Origin: UPXZ01 sp049840795
GTDB taxonomy: Bacteria > Bacteroidota > Bacteroidia > Bacteroidales > Paludibacteraceae
Reading direction: 5' to 3'
Length of the DNA: 12,632 nt
Assembly (NCBI GenBank): GCA_049840795.1
Contig: JASGJK010000043.1
Span: 1-12,632, forward strand
Part shown: piece after piece, positions 1 through 7,161 of the stretch
Numbering within the stretch: the stretch's first letter is position 1
Layout: each line of letters begins with the position of its first letter
The notes under the pieces: model-generated
Seen by the model: only the letters and a program-made list of their open reading frames with translations
Database searches by the model: none
Told to the model about the DNA's origin: nothing
Program-made: the position numbers and the translations under genes

Positions 1-179
1 GAGCTGGATGACACATCAACATCAAGTAGTATTAACTTTTTTTCATAATGATAAAGTGTTTATAAAATAGATTGTTTTTATTGTTTCTGTGTAGAAGCAT
101 AATTTGTAATTCAAGTATTTGATAGCAAATCTTATGCAAAAATGTTAAAGATAAACCAGCTTTGTGTAATTTGTGAACT
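1..179. other. Window edge, no assignable gene
   Basis: This AT-rich stretch lies downstream of the mrp stop codon and reaches the window edge. A short open frame on the plus strand (1-48, ending in TAA) could be the tail of a convergent gene cut by the edge, but it is only 15 codons long and a second frame is open to about 69, so no call is possible. I saw no hairpin terminator for either strand. Confidence 0.3.
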
Positions 180-1290
180 TTATTTAACTATATTAACCTT
201 TTTTGTACTTGGTAGCTGATTATTTCGTTCTTCCACTTGTTCAACGATTCTATTTGTTAGCTCTCTGAAGGCTGTTGCCGTGATGGAGTTTTTGTCTGCC
301 GTAAATAGGATAACCTGTATCACCCCCTTCGCGGATACTTTGTACTATTGTATCTGTCCGAGAAAGGTATATCTACTTTTCGCAGAGTTTTTTTCTACTG
401 TCTTTCCAAAAATATAATTTGCTTTTCGGGAAGTTCTGCAGCTGTAAACCATGCGATATTTTCGATTAATCCAAGTACCGGTCATTTACTTTATCTCCTA
501 AAAACATACTGATGCCTTTACGAGCATCGGCCAAAGCCACATCTTGTGGAGTTGTAACGGCAATGGCACCCGTAATACCCATTGTTTGTACCAATGTGAG
601 ATGTATGTCACCTGTTCCGGGAGGCAGGTCCATAACAAAATAGTCTAATTCGCCCCAATCGGCATCAGTAATCAATTGCTTGAGCGCATTGCTTGCCATA
701 CTGCCACGCCATACCAGCGCATTGGACTGATCTACAAAAAAGCCGATAGACATTAGTTTTACACCGTATTTTTCAATAGGAACAATGATATGCTTGCCTT
801 CCGACTCTTCGATAAAAGGTCGAGCTTCTTCTACACCAAACATTTTAGGTACGGATGGACCATGTATGTTTGCATTCAAGCAATCCACACTTTATATCCC
901 AATTGGGCTAGAGGAGACCGCCAAATTGGCTGACACGGTAGATTTGCCCACACCACCTTTTCCCGAAAATACGGCAATGATGTTTTTTACATTTGGCAAA
1001 ATAGAAACGGGCTTGGGCGGTTCCTGTGGTTTTGTTTCTACAGATATGTTTCCTTTTATATCTATGTTTTCTCCGATGTACGTGAGTATGGCTTGCTCAG
1101 CGGCTTTTACTACAGATTTAGCAAACGGATCATTTGGCTTCTCAAATAAAATGGAGAAACTTACTTTGTTGCCTTCGATATGCAGATTGTCCTGTACCAT
1201 CGCGTTTGACACAATGTCATCGCCTGTGCCGGGATAGCGTACGTGCTTTAAGGCTTCAAGAATTAATTTAGGATAGAGTGTTGTCATCAA
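180..1290 (-). pseudogene. mrp: Mrp/ApbC-family P-loop ATPase (Fe-S cluster carrier), frameshifted
   Basis: Mrp/ApbC proteins are cytosolic P-loop ATPases that carry and transfer Fe-S clusters. The N-terminal segment (892-1290) holds an MIP18-like domain (about residues 5-80) and then the deviant Walker A GKGGVGKST at about 110-118. The second segment (466-888) has NIHGPSVPKMFG and the MDLPPGTGD motif. The C-terminal third (180-465) is readable only by changing frame: it contains LGLIENIAWF..AELPE, then VDIPF, then ITATAFRELTNRIVEQVEE, ending TAA at 180-182. This Bacteroidetes form lacks the CxxC of E. coli Mrp. Three extra bases lie between about 880 and 917, one base is missing near 470, and several homopolymer-length errors lie at 300-420. 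Repaired length is near 370 aa, normal for the family. It is last in the holB-ricT-gldH-trmB-mrp run, 12 nt after trmB. Whether the shifts are real or sequencing error is open. Confidence 0.85.
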
Positions 1291-1302
1291 TTTGATTTGT
1301 TG

Positions 1303-2061
1303 TCATCCATTAGCGTTATTGTTGCGGCGGAATCGTTTGAAGCTGCGATATTCGTCGTGTTCAATGTTTAATTCAGGCTCGGTATATTTATCCAATACGA
1401 GAGGACAAAAAGAGATGTACTTAATGGTAAGTCCTCTTTCGAGCCATTGCTGTTCGTAATATGTTTTTATCTTTAGTATATCGCTAACGTTTTCAGTGTC
1501 ATAAATGTTTTCAGATAATTCAAGAATGGGAAAATTATTTGCAAGTACCATTTTGTGTGTATATGTAAACATAAATGGACTGTCAGTTTTTAGATGAATT
1601 ATTCCATTGTTGTTAAGGAGTTTAAGGTACGATTGTATGAAATTTGTCGCTGTCAATCGCTTTGTTGTTTTTTTCATTTGCGGATCAGGAAATGTCAACC
1701 AAATTTCGCTTACTTCGTTTTTGTCAAAAAAGTGTTCAATCATTTCGATGTTTGTACGTATAAAAGCAACATTTTTCATCTCTTTGAGGTAACTTTCTTT
1801 TGCTCCCGTCCATAACCTTGCTCCTTTTATATCTACACCTATGTAGTTTTTGTCCGGAAATTGCTTGGCAAGTTCAACGGTGTATTCTCCTTTACCGCAA
1901 CCCAATTCTACTACAATAGGGTTGGAGTTGTTGAAAAACGTGCTATTCCATTTTCCTTTCAACAAAAATCCGTTGCCGGCAAGCAGCGTGGAGGAAGCTA
2001 TCTGAAATACGTGTGGAAACGTCTCCAAATCGGCAAATTTTGCAAGTTTGTTTTTACCCAT
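1303..2061 (-). CDS. trmB: tRNA (guanine-N7-)-methyltransferase TrmB
   Basis: TrmB methylates N7 of G46 in the variable loop of many tRNAs, using S-adenosylmethionine. The 252-aa product is full length for the Bacteroidetes form. The SAM site is VELGCGKGEY (residues 51-60) followed by the acidic strand YIGVDIKGARLW (73-84). The family signature WLTFPDPQMKKTTKRLT is at 121-137, and the substrate-side HLKTDSPFMFTYT at 156-168. The ATG at 2061 begins MGKNKLAKFADLETFP, a usual TrmB start, and no earlier in-frame start is needed. It lies 29 nt after gldH and 12 nt before mrp on the same strand, so it is probably co-transcribed. The frame is intact, in contrast with mrp next to it. Function assignment is secure from motifs. 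Confidence 0.95.
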   Translation of the reverse strand: MGKNKLAKFADLETFPHVFQIASSTLLAGNGFLLKGKWNSTFFNNSNPIVVELGCGKGEYTVELAKQFPDKNYIGVDIKGARLWTGAKESYLKEMKNVAFIRTNIEMIEHFFDKNEVSEIWLTFPDPQMKKTTKRLTATNFIQSYLKLLNNNGIIHLKTDSPFMFTYTHKMVLANNFPILELSENIYDTENVSDILKIKTYYEQQWLERGLTIKYISFCPLVLDKYTEPELNIEHDEYRSFKRFRRNNNANG

Positions 2062-2090
2062 GTGCCATCTATTATTGTTTGATAAGCGGT

Positions 2091-2564
2091 CTATTGCTGA
2101 TTTGCTTTTTCAATCCTTACTCCGACGTTATTTACTCCGCGAAGCAGGCTGTCACGCATACCTTGTTTTATGCCTAAATGATACACTCCCGTATCGGGAA
2201 AAAGAATTTGCTTTTGATAAAAAATCTGCATCTCCTTCAGGCTGCCTGCTCCCGAACCAAGCCATTTGCCATATTGGTCAGCCAAATATACTTCTACTGT
2301 ATCTTTTTTGGTCTTTTTATTCGGATTCGATTGCTCTAAAAAGAGCCAGATGTTTTGATACGGATAATTACCTCTGTGGCGTAAATGAATGAAAAAATTA
2401 TATGGAATATCCTTATCGGTTATATGTATGTCAAAGTTTGCTACACTATCTTTGCTCCAACCTTGTTGAGTTATATTCTTGTATTGAAAAAATATTTCGT
2501 TCCGACGACAAGAATTGGTCACGATGATGACAGTACAAAGAATAAATAATTTTTTATAACCCAT
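2091..2564 (-). CDS. gldH: Gliding motility lipoprotein GldH
   Basis: GldH is a Bacteroidetes lipoprotein needed for gliding in Flavobacterium; it also occurs in non-gliding Bacteroidales, where its role is not settled. I chose the ATG at 2564, giving 157 aa, because it places a lipoprotein signal right at the N terminus: MGYKKLFILCTVIIVTNSC, with a lipobox-like VTNSC and Cys19 as the lipidated residue. A longer frame to 2678 would put 38 residues before the signal and overlap ricT, so I reject it. The mature part contains a YKNITQQGWSKDSVANFDI segment, then NFFIHLRHRGNYPYQNIWLFLE and a C-terminal LFPDTGVYHLGIKQGMR, which I recognise as GldH. It starts 10 nt after the ricT stop. No transmembrane segment follows the signal, so the protein is expected on the periplasmic face of a membrane. 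Confidence 0.88.
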   Translation of the reverse strand: MGYKKLFILCTVIIVTNSCRRNEIFFQYKNITQQGWSKDSVANFDIHITDKDIPYNFFIHLRHRGNYPYQNIWLFLEQSNPNKKTKKDTVEVYLADQYGKWLGSGAGSLKEMQIFYQKQILFPDTGVYHLGIKQGMRDSLLRGVNNVGVRIEKANQQ

Positions 2565-2574
2565 AGCTAACGTG

Positions 2575-3741
2575 TTATTTTTGACTATTATTGCTGTTTT
2601 GAGTTTTATTTGGTTTATTGGGATGGTTGTGATTATGCTTCTTGTGATTACCCCTTTTGTCTTTTTTCTGAGAATCAAAACGGGTTAGGCTGTCCTGTCC
2701 AACCACATTTCCGTACTCCGCCGATGATTTCTTTTCACTTGTTTCTTTTGCTTCGTCATTCAGTAGGACGGGTTTTTGCCCTTTTTTGTTCATTTTAATA
2801 ATATCTTTTGCCCTTTCGGCAGAAATGGTGACCAAATTAGCGGCAAATTCCGGTGACGTAGAGTAGGTTATAGTTCCTTTAAATACTTCTGTTTTGAAAT
2901 GATAATAAACGGCATCTTTGGTTTCTAAATTCACTTCACGTGACGGAAGCCCTTTTGAAGCATCCATATAGGTGTCGAGCTCGTAATTCATACAACATTT
3001 CAGTTTGGCGCATTGTCCGGCTAATTTTTGCGGATTGAGCGACAAGTCTTGATAACGCGCCGCGCTAGTAGAAACGGTTGAGAAGCTTGTCATCCATTTT
3101 GAACAACAAAGTTCGCGCCCGCACGGTCCAATTCCTCCTATACGACCTGCTTCTTGGCGTGCTCCGATTTGCTTCATTTCAATACGTATGCGGAATGTTT
3201 CGGCAAAGACTTTGATTAACTGACGGAAATCGACACGTTCATCGGCAATATAGTAAAATATGGCTTTGTTGCCATCGCCCTGAAACTCTACATCGCCTAT
3301 TTTCATGTCGAGTTTCAGACTTTCGGCAATATGTCTCGATTTTATCATTGTTTCCTGTTCTTTAGCTTTGGCTTCTTGAAATTTTTCCATATCCACTTCG
3401 CTCGCTTTTCGATATACTTTTCGTCCCTCAAACTTCGCCATATCAATGTTGTTCTTTTTCATTTGAAGTTGTACGAGTTTTCCGGTGAGTGTAATCTCGC
3501 CGATATCATGTCCCGGGTGAGGCTTCTACAGCGACCATATCGCCTTTGAAAAGTTCCAATTTATTGTTGTTGATAAAATAGCCTTTTCGGTGTCTTTAAA
3601 CTGTACTTCTACAAGATCTGTATCTTGCACTGTTTCAGGTAAATCGCACAGCCAGTCGTGTACGCTGAGTTTTTTGTTATTTGTGCAGCAGCAGCCTTTT
3701 TTATTCATAGAGCAGCCGCTTGTATATAGTTTGTAATCCAT
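2575..3741 (-). CDS. ricT: RicT/YaaT-like PSP1-domain protein, split by two compensating frameshifts
   Basis: PSP1 family. In Bacillus subtilis RicT (YaaT) is part of an Fe-S complex acting with RNase Y; the Bacteroidetes role is not established. The segment 2575-3462 carries the PSP1 core: KAIFYYIADERVDFRQLIK, GARQEAGRIGGIGPCGRELCC and CAKLKCCMNYEL, with the conserved cysteines expected to bind metal or Fe-S. The tail is basic and Lys/Asn/His-rich (about 35 residues). The N terminus from ATG 3741 is Cys-rich (GCSMNKKGCCCTNN) and joins the core only after repair: one A is missing near 3578 (an A run) and one base is extra near 3511. Repaired, the junction reads GYFINNNKLELFKGDMVAVE then SPGHDIGEITLTGKLV, typical of the family, and the total is 388 aa. 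It sits between holB and gldH, a grouping I recall from Bacteroides genomes. Confidence 0.85.
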
Positions 3742-3835
3742 AAAGTTATAAAATAAATATATATTGTAAAAGAACAGGATGCGTAGTCGCTGTTCTTGTT
3801 GTTTGAATAATTCTTGCTGAAAGAAATATATTGTT

Positions 3836-4987
3836 TTACCTCTTTAAAAGCATAATCGTTTTTAATGCTAAATCGAAAAAAACCATTTTGGCATAGGTGT
3901 TTTGTTCTATATGTCGTTCGGCAAGTGCAAGTTCGTTCATTAAATCTTCTACGTTTCGCTCGTTGATAAAAGGTGAAAATTTAAGTGAAAAATCGGTTTC
4001 GTAGTTGGTCATATAGTTCAAATCGTGTTGCTTCAGATTGAAAATAAAATTTTCACGTACCATACTTTGAGCATAATTCAAAAAAGCTTTTTGTCTTTCG
4101 CGTCCCATATCGCTGCCGGATAAGTTGTCAGCCCAAGTTCGCAATATCATAAGCGAATTGTAATCTCGTTTGTTTCCAATCATCCAGGCTAAACGCATCA
4201 ATTGTACAAAACGGTCGAAGTTTACACGGCTTTCTTTATTTTGTTCCAATATTTTTTTTGCTTGAAGAAAACTTCCTTCCGCTATTCTTGCCGCATTTTG
4301 AGCCTCTAAAACCAGTACATTCGGATTCTCTGACAATAGCGCATTTACAATTTCGTTTTCGCTCAAACGAGGTATGTATATGTGTTGTGTCCGCGATAGT
4401 ATGGTCGCGATATTCCCTTCGATTGTGTTTGACACCAACAAAAAAAGTGTTTTTGGCGGTGGTTCTTCCAGAATTTTGAGCAGTTTGTTCGCGCAAGAAT
4501 CGTTCATCAGTTCCGGTAACCAAATGACCATCACCTTGTATTCCGATTCATAGGTTTTTAGACTCAATTTACGAATTATTTCAGAACTTTCATTGGCGTA
4601 AATTGCTCCCTGTTTTGCACCATCGCCGATAATTTCATACCAATCCTGTACACTGAAATAAGGACTTTGAATAAGCATATTCCTAAATTCCTGCACAAAA
4701 TCGTCGCAAATTACCGTGTTTTTGCCGGGTGGCTTTATTACAGGAAATACAAAATGTAAATCTGGATGCTGCATGTTTTGGAATTTAATGCAGGATGGGC
4801 AAACACCGCAGGCGTCAGTTGCACTTGGATGAGTACACATAATGTATTGCGCATAAGATAGTGCCAATGCTAATTTTCCTACGCCTTCTTGTCCATACAA
4901 AAGTTGAGCGTGAGGAATGCGCTTTTCGAGAGCCGGTTGAATAAGCCGCTCTTTTATTGCTTGTTGCCCTATAATATCCTTAAACAT
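3836..4987 (-). CDS. holB: DNA polymerase III subunit delta'
   Basis: Delta' is a structural subunit of the clamp loader that places the beta clamp on primed DNA. The 383-aa product has an AAA+ fold. The P-loop is GQEGVGKL at residues 32-39, with Leu instead of the catalytic Thr/Ser. Zinc-binding cysteines C51, C60, C63 and C66 match the spacing of E. coli delta' (50, 59, 62, 65). The Walker B position reads KVMVIWLPELMND without the DE pair, and the sensor region is LLKILEEPPPKTLFLLVSN, with ILSRTQ replacing the SRC motif. The degenerate nucleotide site is normal for delta', which does not hydrolyse ATP. ATG 4987 gives the family start MFKDIIGQQAIKERL. It is first in the minus-strand run, followed by ricT after 94 nt. 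The frame is intact throughout. Confidence 0.95.
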   Translation of the reverse strand: MFKDIIGQQAIKERLIQPALEKRIPHAQLLYGQEGVGKLALALSYAQYIMCTHPSATDACGVCPSCIKFQNMQHPDLHFVFPVIKPPGKNTVICDDFVQEFRNMLIQSPYFSVQDWYEIIGDGAKQGAIYANESSEIIRKLSLKTYESEYKVMVIWLPELMNDSCANKLLKILEEPPPKTLFLLVSNTIEGNIATILSRTQHIYIPRLSENEIVNALLSENPNVLVLEAQNAARIAEGSFLQAKKILEQNKESRVNFDRFVQLMRLAWMIGNKRDYNSLMILRTWADNLSGSDMGRERQKAFLNYAQSMVRENFIFNLKQHDLNYMTNYETDFSLKFSPFINERNVEDLMNELALAERHIEQNTYAKMVFFDLALKTIMLLKR

Positions 4988-5015
4988 TTTAACTATGGCG
5001 ATAATATCTAATCTG

Positions 5016-5023
5016 CAAATTTA
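5016..5023 (-). promoter_or_regulatory. Candidate -7 box of the holB promoter
   Basis: Read on the minus strand this is TAAATTTG, a full match to the Bacteroidetes -7 consensus TAnnTTTG, about 28 nt before the holB ATG. The expected TTTG/TTG -33 element is not obvious at the proper distance, so the call rests on the -7 box and the position alone. Confidence 0.45.
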
Positions 5024-5169
5024 CAAGATTTAATCCTATTTTCCTATAATTCGCTCGTTTTATCTTGATATTTTATGTTTCTTTGTAATGAGTTTCTTTT
5101 GTTGATTTTCATAGATTGTATAAGCTTCAATCGCTCGTTATTTGTTTTGTTATTTTAATTATATAAAAT

Positions 5170-6192
5170 TTGTATCTTTTGTTCTATTCAAAAATATATT
5201 ATAGCTTCCGACTTCTGCAGCTTATTTCACCTCCTAAACGTTTGTGGAATGGGTTGAAAATGATGGCTTCATATTTATTTTCTAAGCAAGGAAAAATGCT
5301 GTCTTGGGAGCACCGGCCTCTTTTTATTTCGCTCGAACCAAGTAATGTTTGCAACTTACATTGTCCGGAATGTCCCGTAGGAGTACGAACTGAAAAGGTA
5401 AAACCGATAAATATGAATGCCGATAAATCGAAAATTTTAATAGATAAGCTTGCTCCGACTTTAACACATATTATTTTTTATTTTCAGGGTGAACCGTTTA
5501 TGAATCCTACGTTTTTGGAGATTGTAAGCTATGCTCGCGGCAGAAATATTCTTACTTCCACGTCAACGAACGCGCAACTTATAACCAAAGAAAGAGCACG
5601 CCACATAGTAGAAAGCGGATTGGACAGGCTGATAATATCTATTGACGGAACTACTCAGGAAATTTATGAAAAATATCGCGTAGGAGGAAAGCTTGAAAAA
5701 GCCATACAGGCTGTGAATGATATTGTCGAGTGGAAAACGGCGCTTAAAAAACCACATCCGTTTGTTGAGATTCAATTTATTGTGATGAAACATAATGAAC
5801 ATCAAATAAATGAAATAAAACAGATAACGAAAAAAATAAAAGCGGATAAACTGGTGTTGAAAACAGCGCAGATTTACGATTTCGAAGAAGGGAGCGAGTT
5901 TATTCCTACTGCAGACAAATTCTCAAGATATGCGTTAACAACAAATGGAGCTTACCAGATAAAATCTCCATTGAAAAACAGTTGCAAACGGTTGTGGAGT
6001 GGTAGCGTAGTTAACTCAAAAGGAGAATTGCTTCCTTGTTGCTTTGATAAAAATGCGGATTTTTCTTTTGGAAACGTATATGACAATGGTTTTGATACGG
6101 TTTGGCAAGGAAACGTAGCGCGTAATTTCAGAGCAAGTATTTTAAATAACAGAAAGCAGTTTGAAATGTGTCGTAATTGTACTGAGAAATAA
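5170..6192 (+). CDS. Radical SAM/SPASM domain protein
   Basis: This radical SAM enzyme of unknown substrate is up to 340 aa. C61, C65 and C68 (CNLHCPEC) form the CX3CX2C motif that binds the 4Fe-4S cluster and SAM. QGEP (106-109) is the GGEP-like SAM-contact motif, STSTNAQLI (130-138) and LDRLIISIDGTTQEIYEKYR (151-170) are typical core segments. The C-terminal cysteines C272, C290, C291, C334 and C337 fit a SPASM auxiliary-cluster domain. The frame opens with TTG at 5170. A -7-like TATCTTTTG (5173-5181) overlaps it, so the true start may be ATG 5260 or 5263; however, residues 23-45 resemble the N termini I recall for Bacteroides homologues, which argues for an earlier start. It is divergent from holB and converges with the methyltransferase 32 nt beyond its stop. 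No precursor-peptide gene is recognisable beside it, so a RiPP role is not supported. Confidence 0.85.
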   Translation: MYLLFYSKIYYSFRLLQLISPPKRLWNGLKMMASYLFSKQGKMLSWEHRPLFISLEPSNVCNLHCPECPVGVRTEKVKPINMNADKSKILIDKLAPTLTHIIFYFQGEPFMNPTFLEIVSYARGRNILTSTSTNAQLITKERARHIVESGLDRLIISIDGTTQEIYEKYRVGGKLEKAIQAVNDIVEWKTALKKPHPFVEIQFIVMKHNEHQINEIKQITKKIKADKLVLKTAQIYDFEEGSEFIPTADKFSRYALTTNGAYQIKSPLKNSCKRLWSGSVVNSKGELLPCCFDKNADFSFGNVYDNGFDTVWQGNVARNFRASILNNRKQFEMCRNCTEK

Positions 6193-6224
6193 TTTTCGTT
6201 TGCCCGGTTTGTAAAGTCGTTTTT

Positions 6225-6851
6225 TTATTTTTTTCGGATGATAGTTAATCCGTCTCTCACGGGCAATATGACTCTTTCTATACGGTTATCATTTACAATC
6301 AATTCGTTGAAACGCCTAATTTCAATGGTTTGTTTGTCGTTTGGATGAACTCTTTCCACCACTTTCCCATCCCACAGCGTATTGTCTGCAATGATAAAAC
6401 CTCCTTGACGCACTTTGGGTAAAGCAGCTTCAAAGTATGCCCAATACTCTCGTTTATCGGCATCAATAAAGACCAAATCAAAAATCTCATCCAAAGAAGG
6501 GATAATTTCCAACGCTTTCCCTATGTGTAGTTTTATTTTGCTTTCAAAAGGAGATGTTTGAAAGCTGTTCAGAATAAACTCTTCCAGTTCATCATCAATT
6601 TCAATAGTGTGTAAGTATCCGTCTTCGGGTAGCGACTCGGCTATGCATAATGCCGAATAGCCTGTAAAAGTGCCGATTTCAAGTGCTTTTCGCGGGCAAA
6701 TCATTTTACAAAGCATGCTTAAAACGCGACCCTGATAGTGACCGGAACACATTCTCGGATTTATCATTTTTACATGTGTGTCTCTATTGACTTTGGCTAA
6801 GTATTCGGGTTCGCTGTCGGAATGTAATAATATGTAATCTTCCAGTATCAT
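6225..6851 (-). CDS. Class I SAM-dependent O-methyltransferase (CCoAOMT-like)
   Basis: Small-molecule O-methyltransferase of the caffeoyl-CoA/catechol type; the substrate is unknown. From ATG 6851 the product is 208 aa, the usual size. RMCSGHYQGRVLSML precedes the SAM site ALEIGTFTGYSALCIAESLP, then the acidic TIEIDDELE strand. DLVFIDADKREYWAYFEAAL and GGFIIADNTLWDGKVV hold the Asp and Asn residues expected to coordinate the divalent metal. The same frame stays open to an ATG at 7049, adding 66 residues without family features. I prefer the short form because it starts where homologues start and because the long start lies only 3 nt from a terminator hairpin (7052-7090). A weak -7-like CAACTTTG (complement of 6894-6901) would also initiate inside the extension. 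It converges with the radical SAM gene, and the 32 nt between them contain a T-rich run but no clear hairpin. Confidence 0.88.
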   Translation of the reverse strand: MILEDYILLHSDSEPEYLAKVNRDTHVKMINPRMCSGHYQGRVLSMLCKMICPRKALEIGTFTGYSALCIAESLPEDGYLHTIEIDDELEEFILNSFQTSPFESKIKLHIGKALEIIPSLDEIFDLVFIDADKREYWAYFEAALPKVRQGGFIIADNTLWDGKVVERVHPNDKQTIEIRRFNELIVNDNRIERVILPVRDGLTIIRKK

Positions 6852-7051
6852 TTTGATTTGTGATTTATTGGGATGTAACAACCATTGTGTCTCCAAAGTT
6901 GTGTTTTTATGTTGCAATGTTCCGAAATAAAAATGAATCGGAAGCGGATTTGTAGAAGTGAAAAGTAATGATGCCTGGCTGATGCTGTGATAAATATATT
7001 GAAGATAAATGATTTGCTGTAAATTCTGCGGATGCGTATTTGTAAACAAAG
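6852..7051 (-). other. 5' region of the O-methyltransferase: leader or N-terminal extension
   Basis: These 200 nt carry no separate gene. On the minus strand they are in frame with the methyltransferase and free of stops for 66 codons. The encoded sequence is rich in Gln, His, Asn and Thr and has no motif that I know. It most likely contains the promoter and leader of the methyltransferase; a translated extension cannot be excluded. Confidence 0.35.
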
Positions 7052-7090
7052 CAGCCGGACTAAATTATTTTTCAATAGTTCGTCCGGCTG
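7052..7090 (-). terminator. Hairpin terminator after the Ser/Arg-rich protein gene
   Basis: CAGCCGGAC (7052-7060) and GTCCGGCTG (7082-7090) form a perfect 9-bp stem with a 21-nt AT-rich loop. On the minus strand the stem is followed by CTTTGTTTACAAA, a modest T-rich tract. It lies about 70 nt past the 3' end of the gene at 7162-8544, which it probably terminates. On the plus strand no gene leads into it. Confidence 0.6.
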
Positions 7091-7161
7091 TTTGTCACAA
7101 ACGTAAGTTAAATTTATATTGTTGGGCTGTTGTCAATACGTTAGCTTTTCAGTCTTATGGT

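Noticed and set aside
466..888. Considered as an independent ParA-like ATPase
   Set aside because: It lacks a P-loop and joins the mrp N-terminal segment exactly after removal of three extra bases.
785..1237. 150-aa plus-strand frame
   Set aside because: It lies opposite the mrp P-loop region, whose protein motifs are unmistakable, and has no family features of its own.
4236..4523. 95-aa minus-strand frame inside holB
   Set aside because: It overlaps holB in another frame; holB is intact and conserved here.
5075..5158. 27-codon frame just before the radical SAM gene, considered as a precursor peptide
   Set aside because: It is a hydrophobic Phe/Leu-rich string in AT-rich DNA with no leader/core pattern and no convincing promoter; chance is sufficient.
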